From Bog-473 sp963737745 (GTDB lineage Bacteria > Actinomycetota > Acidimicrobiia > Acidimicrobiales > RAAP-2), in assembly GCA_963737745.1 (NCBI GenBank), contig CAVTTR010000011.1, forward strand, positions 1 through 64,000: a stretch of 64,000 nucleotides of DNA. Reading direction: 5' to 3'. Shown one piece after another: positions 28,168 through 37,042 of this stretch (its first letter is position 1; the number at the start of each line of letters is the position of its first letter). The position numbers were made by a program, and so were the translations under genes. Below the pieces are notes generated by a model. The model did not search any database. It was not told where the DNA came from and was given only the letters and a program-made list of their open reading frames with translations.

Positions 28168-29127
28168 GTGGGGGAGGCGGCGAGCACCCGCGAGGACTGG
28201 CGCAGCACCGCGAAATTCCTGACCTACCGGACACTTGCGGCCTCCATGGGACACGTGCCCGAACCGGTGGCTCGAGCGATGGTCGGAGGCGTCACCCGCA
28301 CCATGTCGTGGCGCAGCAGCGGGGCCTTGGCCATGAACGAACGGCACATTCGTCGTGTGTTGGCCTTCGAGTGTGAGGCGGGCGTCGTTCCCGACAAGGA
28401 TCTGGTGCGCCGGTTCAGTCGCCGCAGCTTCGTCGAATACGGCCACTATTGGATCGATGGTGCCCGCCTTCCCTACACCGGAGAGGACGAAATTCGAAAC
28501 CGTTGGATGCTCGCGCCCGGAAGCGAGGAGAACCTCCGGGCGGCGCGGGCATCGGGGCAAGGCATTGTCATGGCGTTGCCCCACGTCGGAGCTTGGGAGT
28601 GGGGCGGGGCCTGGTTGGCCCTGGAGGGTATGCCGATGACAGCGGTGATGGAGCGCCTCCAGCCCCCCCGTCTCTTCGAGTGGTTCGTCGAGCAGCGGCG
28701 CCGCATGGGGCTCACGGCCGTACCCCTGGGTGAAGGCTCGAGTGCGGCCGTTCTCAAGGCTCTTCGGGCCCATCAGTTGGTGGGGCTCGTGAGCGATCGC
28801 GACCTGGTTGGCAACGGGGTCGAGGTCGATTTCTTCGGGGAGAAAACCACCCTGCCCGCGGGCGCCGCCACCGTCGCCCTACGCACTGGCGCGCTGCTCG
28901 TACCCGTAACCGTCTACTCCGGTCCTGGAAATTGGCACACTGGCGTGGTGCACCGGGCTCTCGACACGACTCGTCAGGGCTCGTTGCGCTCCGACGTGCA
29001 CCGCCTGACCCAGGAGTTGGCGTCGGTTTTCGAGGGAGACATCCTGCGACATCCAGAGCAGTGGCACCTCTACCAGCCCAACTGGCCGGCCGATGCCGAG
29101 GCGCAGAGCGACCAGGGTCGCCCGTGA
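28168..29127 (+). CDS. Lysophospholipid-acyltransferase-like protein, PIM acyltransferase (PatA-like)
   Basis: 319 residues of the LpxL/LPLAT family. The catalytic H-x4-E is ALPHVGAWEWGG near residue 139. VSDRDLVGNGVEVDFFGEK and LPAGAATVALRTGALLVPV form the acceptor-binding part, and HPEQWHLYQPNWP closes the domain. The homologue at this position in mycobacteria (Rv2611c, PatA) acylates the mannose of PIM. The start is a GTG at 28168, 30 bases after pgsA. The end overlaps the pimA GTG (GTGA). It should work at the cytosolic face of the membrane. Confidence 0.87.
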   Translation: MGEAASTREDWRSTAKFLTYRTLAASMGHVPEPVARAMVGGVTRTMSWRSSGALAMNERHIRRVLAFECEAGVVPDKDLVRRFSRRSFVEYGHYWIDGARLPYTGEDEIRNRWMLAPGSEENLRAARASGQGIVMALPHVGAWEWGGAWLALEGMPMTAVMERLQPPRLFEWFVEQRRRMGLTAVPLGEGSSAAVLKALRAHQLVGLVSDRDLVGNGVEVDFFGEKTTLPAGAATVALRTGALLVPVTVYSGPGNWHTGVVHRALDTTRQGSLRSDVHRLTQELASVFEGDILRHPEQWHLYQPNWPADAEAQSDQGRP

Positions 29128-30257
29128 AGATCGCCATGCTTTCGCCGTACTCCCTGTCGCGTCCGGGTGGCGTACAGGGTCAGGTGCTGGGGTTGGCGCG
29201 AGCGCTGCGCGATCTGGGTCATCAGGTCACCGTGGTGGGTCCCGAAGATCCCGAGGAGCGCAATCGAAGCGGCGGACAGGAGCGCGATCCCAATCCGGAC
29301 ACATTCGTGTTGGGTCGCCCGACCGGCTTGCGCTCGAACGGGTCGGTGGCGCCCGTCACCATTTCGCCCCTGGCCGCCATGAAGGCGGAGCGCTTCGTCC
29401 GCCAGGGTGGGTTCGATGTGCTGCACCTCCACGAGCCACTGGCGCCGGTGGCGGCCTACGGGTTTGTCGTCAGTGCACCGGTGCCGATGGTCGGGACCTA
29501 TCACCGGTCCGGGGTCAGCAAATGGGTCCCCGTGTTGAAGCCGCTCGTGTATCTCGTGGGTTCCCGGCTGCAGATCAGGGTGGCGGTCTCGGAGGCGGCC
29601 CGAGAGACGGCCCTGCGTTCGAGCAAGGGCGAGTACGAGGTCCTGTACAACGGCGTCGACATGGAGCGGTTCACCCATGCGCAACCAGTGCACACGGATC
29701 GCCCCACCGTCTTGTTCCTGGGCCGCCATGAGGCCCGCAAAGGCCTGGGCGTCCTTCTCGATGCCTTCGCCATGCTGGATCGCCCGGCGGTCTTGTGGGT
29801 CGCCGGCGACGGTCCGCAGAGCGAGGTGCAGCGGCGTCGCCACCCCGAGTCGGACCGGGTCACATGGTTGGGCGTTCTCGGCGACCGCGAGGTTGATGCT
29901 CGGTTGACGGGGGCGGACATCATCTGTGCCCCTTCCCTGCGCGGTGAATCGTTTGGCATGGTCGTGCTCGAAGGCATGGCTGCTCGCTGCGCCGTGGTGG
30001 CATCGGACCTGCCGGGCTATCGGTCCGCCGCAGGAGGACACGCCGTGCTCGTGCCGCCGGGTGACGTCACCGCCTTGTCAAGGGCCCTTGGCGTGGCCCT
30101 GGCCGATGCCGCCGAAGGAAGTGGTCAGTCGTCGGTCGACGCCCTGAAAGCAGCCCAGGCGCACGCCCAGAATTGGTCCATGGAGAGCCTGGCCGAGCGC
30201 TACCTCGACGTCTACGAGCGGGCCATCGCGGCCTACCGGCGCCGCGAGCACTCCTAG
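29124..30257 (+). CDS. pimA: Phosphatidylinositol alpha-mannosyltransferase
   Basis: A GT4 enzyme of 377 residues that adds the first mannose from GDP-mannose to phosphatidylinositol. The N-terminal VKIAMLSPYSLSRPGGVQGQ has the Gly-Gly-Val-Gln loop of PimA. VLHLHEPLAPVAAY carries the active-site histidine region, FLGRHEARKGLGVLLDAFAM the donor-site Arg/Lys, and PSLRGESFGMVVLEGMAA the E-x7-E motif. The GTG start at 29124 overlaps the acyltransferase stop. It completes the pgsA - acyltransferase - pimA operon. Confidence 0.92.
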   Translation: MKIAMLSPYSLSRPGGVQGQVLGLARALRDLGHQVTVVGPEDPEERNRSGGQERDPNPDTFVLGRPTGLRSNGSVAPVTISPLAAMKAERFVRQGGFDVLHLHEPLAPVAAYGFVVSAPVPMVGTYHRSGVSKWVPVLKPLVYLVGSRLQIRVAVSEAARETALRSSKGEYEVLYNGVDMERFTHAQPVHTDRPTVLFLGRHEARKGLGVLLDAFAMLDRPAVLWVAGDGPQSEVQRRRHPESDRVTWLGVLGDREVDARLTGADIICAPSLRGESFGMVVLEGMAARCAVVASDLPGYRSAAGGHAVLVPPGDVTALSRALGVALADAAEGSGQSSVDALKAAQAHAQNWSMESLAERYLDVYERAIAAYRRREHS

Positions 30258-30270
30258 CCGTTTCCACGGG

Positions 30271-30324
30271 CCCCCTGCACCGCCAACCCCCCCTGCACCG
30301 CCAACCCCCCCTGCACCGCCAACC
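30271..30324. repeat. Three tandem copies of an 18-bp unit
   Basis: The unit ctgcaccgccaacccccc recurs with ctgcac at 30275, 30293 and 30311, exact apart from the ends. It lies in the 106-base gap between pimA and the HDAC-like gene. There are no spacers, so it is a simple tandem repeat. Confidence 0.9.
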
Positions 30325-30363
30325 AAGGACACCGCCACAACGACGCGCACTTACACTCAGGGG

Positions 30364-31405
30364 GTGCTGACCGTGATCGGGCCTTCCGGGGGGACGGGAA
30401 CGGTCCATGACGGGGGCAATCACCCCGAGCGGCCCGCTCGCATCGACGCCGTCATGGCGGGCATCGGCGACCTGGCCCCCGAACTCGGGAACGAGCTGGA
30501 GATCATCGCCCCGGTGCCTGCCGATGTCTCTGCCCTGGAACGAGTCCACGGGCCGGACTACCTGCAACGCCTGGAGGAGTTTTGCGCCTCGGGTGGAGGC
30601 AATCTGGACCCCGACACGTTCGCCGCGGCCTGACTCATGGGAAGCGGCGCTGCTTTCGGCTGGAGCCGGGCTCCAGGCGATCGACGTGTTGTCACGGCGC
30701 GGTGAGGGTGTGGCGTTTGTGGCGACCCGGCCGCCGGGCCATCACGCCTTGGCCGATCACCCTATGGGTTTCTGCCTGCTGAACAACGTGGCGGTGGCCG
30801 CAGCCGCACTCACCGCGGCCGGGGAACGGGTCCTCATCGTGGATTGGGACGTCCACCACGGCAATGGGACACAGGCGATCTTCTGGGACGATCCCGGCGT
30901 CCTCTACGTCTCCACCCACCAATCGCCGTTTTATCCGGGCACGGGAGCGGCGGACGAGGTGGGCGGAGCAAACGCAAAAGGACTGACGGTGAACGTGCCA
31001 CTGCCGGCTGGAGCCACCGGCGATGTCGTGCGTCGCGCCCTGGACGTCGTAGCGGCTCCTGTCATTGAGGCGTTCGCACCCACATGGGTGCTCGTCTCGG
31101 CCGGATTCGATGCGCATCGTGCTGATCCGCTGGCCGATTTGGCCCTCTCGGGTGGAGATTTCGCCGCCCTCGCTCGAACCGTGTCTGCGTTCGCGCCGCG
31201 CCCTGGTCGGCTGGTGATGCTCCTCGAGGGCGGGTACGACCTGGCTGGCCTGCGGACCTCGGTCGCGGTCACGCTGGGCGCGCTGACGGGTGCCGATCCG
31301 ACCGCGCCGACTCGCGAGCTTGGCGAACCGCCGACGTCGGGCGGGCCCGGGGTCGAACTCGTCGACCTGGCGGCCAGCGTCCGTGCAAGGGCTCTCGAGG
31401 GCTGA
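30364..31405 (+). CDS. Histone-deacetylase/AcuC-family zinc hydrolase (one frameshift)
   Basis: A class II HDAC-like amidohydrolase of about 346 residues: NHPERPARIDAV and LERVHGPDYL at the N-terminus, then after the break ATRPPGHHALADHPMGFCLL, DWDVHHGNGTQAIFWDD (zinc Asp/His), SAGFDAHRADPLADL and LLEGGYDLAGL. All zinc and charge-relay residues are present. The frame breaks near 30632, where an extra T makes a TGA after TFAAA; without it the text reads ADSWEAALLSAGAG. The start is a GTG at 30364. In bacteria such proteins act on acetyl-lysine or acetylated polyamines; the substrate here is unknown. Confidence 0.85.
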
Positions 31406-31458
31406 TGGAGGCCCGGGGCCTGACGTGGCGCCAAGTAGGCTGAGCCATCCGATGGTTG

Positions 31459-32682
31459 ATGAGCAGCGCAAATTCCGGTCCCGTAGCTTCGGGCGACGGC
31501 TCGGGCCGCGGAGCCGCCAGCGGTGCGAATGGCGGCGAACGGGGCGGTGGAGCCTCGGGCGGTGGAGCCTCGGGAAGCGGCGGCGGCGCCAGCCGAAATC
31601 GCAATCGAAATCGCAATCGAAACCGCAATCGCCAGCGCAGTGGTCAACCCGGTGGGTCCGGGGCCGGCTCCTCGGGGAGTACGCGTTCGGGCGAGGGCGG
31701 TGGAGGCCGCGGAGCGGGCCAGTCAACGCGCTCGGGGGGCCGGCCATCGCGGTCCGGCGGACAACATCAGCGGGGCGGCGGAGGATCGTCCAATCGAAAT
31801 CGCAGCGATGCACAACGGGGGTCGTCACGAGACGCCACTCGCTCCGTCGCACTGGCACCAGAGCCCATGGTCCCGAGGGTCATTGAGCCTGGACTCGGAG
31901 CCACCGAGGTCTTGCCGCAGGAAGTAAAGGCCAATCATCGCCGCGCCGTGGCGCTCTGTGTCCTTGCGGCGGCGCTGCCGGCCGTCGTGATTGGCGTCGT
32001 GCTTGGGCTCGCCGTCTCACTGGCCATAGGGGCGGTGGCGCTGGTCGTCGTGGGCGTGGTCGTGGGGTATGCCATTTGGCGGGCCGCGCCGGGCCTGGCC
32101 TTGCGCCAGGTGGGTGGGGTGCTGCTCTCGGAGGGCGACAACCCACGGCTCTTCAATGTGACCGAAGGTTTGTGCGCCACGTTCGGTTTGCGCATGCCCT
32201 CGCTCTACGTGGTCTACGACCAGGTGCCGAACGCCTGTGCGTTGGGGCGCAATGCGGCATCGGCCGCGCTCGTCGTCACGTCGGGCCTGCTCGACACCAT
32301 GGGGCCGATCGAGCTCGAGGGCGTCATCGCCCACGAGTTGGCCCATGTGAAGCGCGAGGACAACGGTGTATCCGTTATCGGGCTCACCTTGGCGCACTTC
32401 GGGGGAGCCAGAATCCTGCGCCGATGTGTGGGTGACAACCGGGAGTACCGGGCGGACATGGTCGGAGCCGCAGCCGTCCGCTTTCCCCGGGGACTCCTCG
32501 ATGCTCTGCGGCTGATGGAACTGGCCCCGCCGCCCGCGGGCAATTCGGTTTTCAGCCCCGCCCGATTCCCGGCCACCAGATACGTCTGGATCGATCCTTC
32601 TGTGGGTCTGCGGTACGAACCACCAGCGATCGGGGATCTTGATGCGACGACGGTGCGGGCCGCCGCGTTGGCCGAGTGGTGA
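31459..32682 (+). CDS. M48-family membrane zinc protease with low-complexity N-terminus
   Basis: About 407 residues. The first 120 are Gly/Ser/Arg-rich and include a run of alternating Arg-Asn. Then come two hydrophobic helices (VALCVLAAALPAVVIGVVLG and AIGAVALVVVGVVVGYAIW) and a protease domain with GVIAHELAHVKREDNGV (HExxH zinc site) and DNREYRADMVGA (third zinc ligand Glu). This fits HtpX-like M48 peptidases, which degrade damaged membrane proteins, but the order with a long disordered leader is unusual. A TTG precedes the ATG at 31459, and the ATG is preferred. pdxS follows 32 bases later. Confidence 0.83.
   Translation: MSSANSGPVASGDGSGRGAASGANGGERGGGASGGGASGSGGGASRNRNRNRNRNRNRQRSGQPGGSGAGSSGSTRSGEGGGGRGAGQSTRSGGRPSRSGGQHQRGGGGSSNRNRSDAQRGSSRDATRSVALAPEPMVPRVIEPGLGATEVLPQEVKANHRRAVALCVLAAALPAVVIGVVLGLAVSLAIGAVALVVVGVVVGYAIWRAAPGLALRQVGGVLLSEGDNPRLFNVTEGLCATFGLRMPSLYVVYDQVPNACALGRNAASAALVVTSGLLDTMGPIELEGVIAHELAHVKREDNGVSVIGLTLAHFGGARILRRCVGDNREYRADMVGAAAVRFPRGLLDALRLMELAPPPAGNSVFSPARFPATRYVWIDPSVGLRYEPPAIGDLDATTVRAAALAEW
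31592..31634. repeat. 12-bp imperfect tandem repeat encoding Arg-Asn
   Basis: The unit cgaaatcgcaat is repeated about three and a half times inside the M48 protease gene and encodes the alternating Arg-Asn run. Slippage at this point would change protein length by whole RNRN units. Confidence 0.75.
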
Positions 32683-32714
32683 GAAAGCTCGGCCCACCCT
32701 CGTAGACTGGGCCC

Positions 32715-33620
32715 ATGAGTAGTTCCGAGGCGTCCAATTCCGAGCTCACGGGCACGTTCACGGTGAAGCGTGGATTAGCCGACATGTTGCGGGGCGGGGT
32801 CATCATGGACGTCGTCAACGCCGAGCAGGCCAAAGTGGCAGAGGACGCGGGAGCAGTGGCCGTCATGGCCCTCGAGCGCGTGCCGGCCGACATCCGGCGC
32901 GACGGCGGGGTGGCTCGTATGAGTGACCCCGAGTTGATCGAGGGCATTCAGGCCGCCGTGACCATCCCGGTCATGGCCAAGGCTCGCATCGGGCACTTCG
33001 CCGAGGCGCAGGTCCTCGAGAGCCTGGGTGTCGATTTCATCGACGAGTCCGAAGTGCTCACGCCCGCCGACGAAGCCCACCACATCGACAAGTGGGGCTT
33101 CGGTGTGCCATTCGTGTGTGGGGCGACGAATCTGGGGGAGGCGCTCAGGCGTATCTCGGAGGGCGCCGCCATGATCCGCTCGAAGGGCGAAGCGGGGACC
33201 GGGAACATCGTCGAGGCCGTGCGCCACTTGCGCTCCATCCTCAGTTCCATCCGATCCATCGCCGCCTGCACCGATGGTGCAGAGCTCTACGGCTGGGCCA
33301 AGGAGCTGAGCGCACCCGTCGGACTGGTGCAAGAAATCGCCGAATCAGGGCGTCTCCCGGTGCCGCTGTTCTGCGCCGGCGGTATCGCCACGCCCTCTGA
33401 TGCCGCCTTGGTCATGCAGTTGGGGGCCGAGGCGGTCTTCGTCGGGTCGGGCATCTTCAAGAGCTCCGATCCGGCGCGCATGGCCTCGGCCGTCGTCGAG
33501 GCGACCGCGCACTTCACCGATGCCGGGCACATCGCAAAGGTGTCGCGCGGACTGGGCGAAGCGATGCGTGGTCTCGAGCTCACCGAGACCACAGAACGGC
33601 TGGCTGATCGGGGGTGGTAG
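32715..33620 (+). CDS. pdxS: Pyridoxal 5-phosphate synthase, synthase subunit
   Basis: Makes PLP from ribose 5-phosphate, glyceraldehyde 3-phosphate and ammonia. It is complete at 301 residues and highly conserved: KRGLADMLRGGVIMDVVNAE (a catalytic Asp in the strand), MALERVPADIRRDGGVARMS, PVMAKARIGHFAEAQ with the Schiff-base lysine, IDESEVLTPAD, KGEAGTGN and FCAGGIATPSDAALVMQLGA. It forms a dodecamer with PdxT, whose gene overlaps its 3-prime end by seven bases. Confidence 0.96.
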   Translation: MSSSEASNSELTGTFTVKRGLADMLRGGVIMDVVNAEQAKVAEDAGAVAVMALERVPADIRRDGGVARMSDPELIEGIQAAVTIPVMAKARIGHFAEAQVLESLGVDFIDESEVLTPADEAHHIDKWGFGVPFVCGATNLGEALRRISEGAAMIRSKGEAGTGNIVEAVRHLRSILSSIRSIAACTDGAELYGWAKELSAPVGLVQEIAESGRLPVPLFCAGGIATPSDAALVMQLGAEAVFVGSGIFKSSDPARMASAVVEATAHFTDAGHIAKVSRGLGEAMRGLELTETTERLADRGW

Positions 33621-34267
33621 CCACTCCCGCTCACGGGGGTGCGACTGCAGCGGGGCCAACAGCGACGATCGGCGTACTGAACCTGCAGGGCGATGTGCGT
33701 GAGCACGTTGCTGCCCTCGCAGACGTCGGCGTCGAGAGCAGGCTTATCAAGCGGCCGGATGATCTCGACGGCGTGGCGGGATTGATCCTGCCGGGCGGGG
33801 AATCCACCACCCTTTCCATGCTGCTCACCTCGAGCGGCCTGTTCGACGTGATCACCGAGCGTCTCGAGGACAGATTTCCCGTGTTGGGAACCTGCGCCGG
33901 GCTGGTGCTCTTGGCGCGTGAGGTGCTCGATGGGCGAGCGGACCAGCGATCCTTTGGCGCCCTGGATGTCGTCGTACGGCGCAATGGCTTCGGTCGCCAG
34001 GTGGCGTCGTTCGAAACCGAGCTGGAGTTCGTAGAAGGCCCCGCATTGCCGGCGGTGTTCATTCGGGCTCCCTACGTGGTGCGTGTGGCCGACAACGTGG
34101 AGGTGCTGGCCACCGTGAGGCATCGGGGCCAGGGTCTCGATGGACCGGCATTGGAGTCGCCGGCGCTGGTGCGTCAGGAGAACGTGCTCGCATCGTGCTT
34201 TCACCCCGAGCTGACGCCCGACCGACGGATACACCGCCTGTTTGCCGAGATGTGCGCCGGTAGCTGA
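33614..34267 (+). CDS. pdxT: Pyridoxal 5-phosphate synthase, glutaminase subunit
   Basis: Releases ammonia from glutamine for PdxS. It has 217 residues with TIGVLNLQGDVREHVAAL, PGGESTTLSMLL, the catalytic cysteine in LGTCAGLVLLAREV near residue 95, and the His/Glu pair in CFHPELTPDRRIH. The GTG at 33614 lies inside the pdxS end. The first 15 residues are not conserved, so a slightly later start is possible, but the overlap favours coupling. Confidence 0.94.
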   Translation: MVATPAHGGATAAGPTATIGVLNLQGDVREHVAALADVGVESRLIKRPDDLDGVAGLILPGGESTTLSMLLTSSGLFDVITERLEDRFPVLGTCAGLVLLAREVLDGRADQRSFGALDVVVRRNGFGRQVASFETELEFVEGPALPAVFIRAPYVVRVADNVEVLATVRHRGQGLDGPALESPALVRQENVLASCFHPELTPDRRIHRLFAEMCAGS

Positions 34268-34282
34268 AGCGCCGGCTGGTCG

Positions 34283-34838
34283 TTACACGGTGGCCGGGCG
34301 GGTGTCCATGACGAGGCAGCTGCTGGTGGCTTGGGCCAATAACTTGCCGGACGCGTCTGTAACTTCGACCGTGGCGTAGGCCACACGTCGACCGGGCTTG
34401 GTGACGCGCGCCGTGGCCCGGATCACGCCGGTGTCCTTCGTCACGGGGCGCAGATAGGTCACGTTGATGTCGATGGAGGTGTAGGCGACTCCGGCATCGA
34501 GCGTGGTCTGCACGGCGCAGCCCGCCGCGCTGTCGGCCAGCGTGCAGACCAGGCCGCCGTGGACGATCCCGATCGGGTTGTAGACCGATTCATCGGGGAT
34601 GCACTCGAAGACGGCGCAGCCCCACATCGAGCTCGACCAGCGAGAACCCCATCAGTTGGGCGATCGGCGGCGGGGGGAACCTGCCGTCCCGGATGGCGGC
34701 GAGAAATTCGAGCCCGCTGAGCGAGGTCGCCATGCCGGCGGTGACCATGGGGTCCTCCCAGGTGACCGTCTTGGAGCGTACGACGCCCTGGTGAGCGTCC
34801 GGGGCAACCGTCTCGGTGCCTGGGTGGTCGTCGGACAT
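34283..34838 (-). CDS. Hotdog-fold acyl-CoA thioesterase, PaaI-like (one frameshift)
   Basis: About 185 residues. ATSLSGLEFLAAIRDGRFPP and IAQLMGFSLVELDVG lead into FECIPDESVYNPIGIVHGG, the HGG motif of the PaaI/YbgC-type hotdog fold, then TLADSAAGCAVQ (catalytic Asp) and DINVTYLRPV. The frame breaks near 34615-34622 (DVG to AVFECIP). The start MSDDHPG at 34838 has AAAGG upstream. A thioesterase lies between pdxS and pdxT in mycobacteria, while here it is convergent after pdxT. The natural acyl-CoA is unknown. Confidence 0.8.
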
Positions 34839-34891
34839 GGGCAAAGGAGACCTTTCTCGGGTCGGGCGCAATCAGAAACCGGGTCAGCTAC

Positions 34892-35653
34892 GTGCGTCCG
34901 AATTTACGGGAGGTCTCGCCTACGACGTACGCTCACGAGATCGTGACGGCGGACCACACCCTTGGATTCCGAAGCGTGTTGCTTGGAGTTCTTACTGGGG
35001 TTCTCACGCTCACCATGTGTGCGGGCTCCACGGGAGCCACCAATCCCCAGACTCGGGCCGAGCTGGCCCAGGCCAAGAAGGCATTGCTGGTGCTCGGAGA
35101 CATGCCCAAGACGTGGACCGCATCGGCCTCACACGGCGGCAACGCGCTCACGGCGAACGGAGCACAGCTGGCGCGCTGTCTCGGCGTTTCCCTCAATGAG
35201 GTGAACGACAATCCGCCGACGGTCTCGAGCAAAGCCTTTAACAGCAAGGAAGATCTGCAGACCGTGCAGGACTCGATCGAGGTGTTTCCCACCGCCCAGG
35301 CGGCGGAGGCTGATTTGGCGGTGGCGAGCAACGCCAAGGCACCGAAGTGTTTCACCGCCAACTTCAACAGCCAAGCCGCGAAGAGACAACTGGCGTCGGC
35401 CTTCGGTTCGGGTACGACAATCGGCAATTTGGTCGTGACGAGGACCCCGTCGTCTGATTACGGCGCCGGCACGGTCAATATCACGATCTATATGCCCATT
35501 ACGACGCAGGGCACGGCTCTGAACCTCGAATATGCAGAGGTTGGCTTCGTCAAGGGCAACGAGGAGCAACGCTTGACCCTGAGCAGCATCCAGACGCCGT
35601 TCCCCGCTTCGCTGTCGCGACGACTGACGACGCTGGCCAAGGCTCGTCTGTAA
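34892..35653 (+). CDS. Secreted protein of unknown function
   Basis: 253 residues from a GTG at 34892; later GTGs (for example near 34943) are possible starts. A hydrophobic stretch SVLLGVLTGVLTLTMCAGST looks like a signal peptide, possibly with a lipobox-like cysteine. The mature part has LLVLGDMPKTWTASAS, RCLGVSLNEVNDNPPTVSSK and QDSIEVFPTAQAAEADLA with two or three cysteines. This recalls the small extracellular sensor-like domains of actinobacterial lipoproteins, but I cannot name a family. It is transcribed divergently from the thioesterase. Confidence 0.65.
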   Translation: MRPNLREVSPTTYAHEIVTADHTLGFRSVLLGVLTGVLTLTMCAGSTGATNPQTRAELAQAKKALLVLGDMPKTWTASASHGGNALTANGAQLARCLGVSLNEVNDNPPTVSSKAFNSKEDLQTVQDSIEVFPTAQAAEADLAVASNAKAPKCFTANFNSQAAKRQLASAFGSGTTIGNLVVTRTPSSDYGAGTVNITIYMPITTQGTALNLEYAEVGFVKGNEEQRLTLSSIQTPFPASLSRRLTTLAKARL

Positions 35654-35655
35654 TT

Positions 35656-35690
35656 CGCCGACGTCAGTACTCGCCGACGTCAGTACTCGG
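35656..35690. repeat. Two adjacent copies of a 17-bp unit
   Basis: The sequence tcgccgacgtcagtac occurs twice in a row directly after the stop of the secreted-protein gene and at the end of the convergent small ORF. No hairpin of terminator type is formed. Confidence 0.7.
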
Positions 35691-35976
35691 CCACTTCAGT
35701 TCCGTCCACCAGGACCTTGCAGACTTGCTTTCTCGCCCCACCCAACACGCGCTTTCTCGTCTTTTCGATGACCACGTGATGCACCTCTGCTTCCCCGACC
35801 GAGAACTCGAACTTTCTCGTCTGAGGCGTGCGCAGCGTAAAGGCCTGGTTTTTCTCGACGACCCGAATTTCGTCAACCTTGATGCTGACGCGGCCCCACA
35901 ACTGGCCCCAGTGGAACGCCACTCGATGTCGCTCTTGTTCTCCGACCTCGAAGGAGAAATCTATGTCGAGATGCAT
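35680..35976 (-). CDS. Conserved-looking hypothetical protein
   Basis: 98 residues from MHLDIDFSFEVGEQERHRVA. The frame is open to 36030, but that would overlap the hydrolase gene, so the later ATG is chosen. It has alternating short beta-strand-like segments (VSIKVDEIRVVEKNQAFTLR, then KFEFSVGEAEVHHVVIEKTR), a single cysteine and the end VLVDGTEVAEY. The pattern suggests a small all-beta protein. I do not recognise the family. It is the last gene after the BVMO - SDR - hydrolase operon. Confidence 0.6.
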   Translation of the reverse strand: MHLDIDFSFEVGEQERHRVAFHWGQLWGRVSIKVDEIRVVEKNQAFTLRTPQTRKFEFSVGEAEVHHVVIEKTRKRVLGGARKQVCKVLVDGTEVAEY

Positions 35977-36007
35977 GGCTCGATTCTGCCCCACCGGCAC
36001 GTCGAGC

Positions 36008-37033
36008 TCAGGGACGGTGTGTGCGGGCACATGCCCTCTCTATTTCCGCCGTGACCGCGTCGGGATCCTCGAGTGGAAGCATGTGTCCGCGCCGGGGCAG
36101 CGTGACGAGGCGCGCCCCGGGGATGGCTGCCACCAACTGGTCGGCGCGGGCGGGTGCCGTCAGCCGATCGCGTGAGCCCACCATGACCGTTGTTGGCAGA
36201 CGGATGGTCGCGATGCCCTCGAGCAGGTTCATGGCGATCATGGCGTGGAGAAAGCCGGCGCGCACTCGTGGAGCGGTACCAGCGAACAGCGTGCGCGTGA
36301 GGTCGATGTGTGAGGCTACGGAGTCGTCGCCGAACACGCCGCGTACGAATCGGTGCCCGGCGGTCGAGTGCAGGGCCAGTGAGACTGCCGGCGAAGCGAT
36401 GAGGGCGCCGGCGAACCATTCCGCGATGGCCGGACCCGAGCCCATATCGGCGGCCGCCGTGGCCACCAGCACGAGGGCCTGTGCCCTTTCGGTCAGGACA
36501 TCGGGGTGATGGGCCGCCAGCGCCATGATGGTCATGCCGCCCATGGAGTGGCCGGCCAACACCGCGTCGACGACATTGCGCGAGCGCAGGACGTCAGCGA
36601 GATCATCAGCCAGCGCCTCAATGGTGAACCGGGCTGCGCCCCGAGTGCTTTCTCCGTGACCTCGTTGGTCATAGAGCACCACGCGATAGCCGGCCTCGAT
36701 CAGCCGGCGCGCCACCGGCACCCAGGTGGCATGGCTGCAACCCCAGCCATGGGCGAGCACCACGGTTGGACCTTCTCCCACGTCCCACACCGCCAGCGTG
36801 CAGCCGTCCCGTGTGATGACGTGGTGGCGAAGTGGTTGTCCATGTGCTCCCCACCCGAGTGCTTCGAGGTCGTTCCGGGCGTTCTCGTCCAGCTTCGATG
36901 GCCCGTCGTGCTGTGACGCACTGACGCGATGAGCCGTGGCCCGTCGATAGGCGGTAGCCCCACCCACCAGGGCAGCGGCGGCACCCAGAGCGAGGAGGCT
37001 ACGCCGGCGACGCGGAAGATGAAGGGAAGGCAT
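36008..37033 (-). CDS. Alpha/beta-hydrolase with N-terminal membrane anchor
   Basis: 341 residues. A short hydrophobic segment (LLALGAAAALVGGATAY) after an Arg-rich start suggests a membrane anchor or Tat/Sec-like export. The hydrolase core has the oxyanion region VVLAHGWGCSHATW, YDQRGHGES, nucleophile LAGHSMGGMTIM, the acid in VGSRDRLTAPA and the histidine in LPRRGHMLPLED. The start is ten bases after the SDR stop, so it belongs to the same operon. It probably cleaves an ester or lactone; the link to the neighbouring monooxygenase is an inference. Confidence 0.87.
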   Translation of the reverse strand: MPSLHLPRRRRSLLALGAAAALVGGATAYRRATAHRVSASQHDGPSKLDENARNDLEALGWGAHGQPLRHHVITRDGCTLAVWDVGEGPTVVLAHGWGCSHATWVPVARRLIEAGYRVVLYDQRGHGESTRGAARFTIEALADDLADVLRSRNVVDAVLAGHSMGGMTIMALAAHHPDVLTERAQALVLVATAAADMGSGPAIAEWFAGALIASPAVSLALHSTAGHRFVRGVFGDDSVASHIDLTRTLFAGTAPRVRAGFLHAMIAMNLLEGIATIRLPTTVMVGSRDRLTAPARADQLVAAIPGARLVTLPRRGHMLPLEDPDAVTAEIERACARTHRP

Positions 37034-37042
37034 GACGTGGAC

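Noticed and set aside
30271..30324. CRISPR-like array
   Set aside because: The 18-bp units are directly adjacent with no spacers, so it is a plain tandem repeat.
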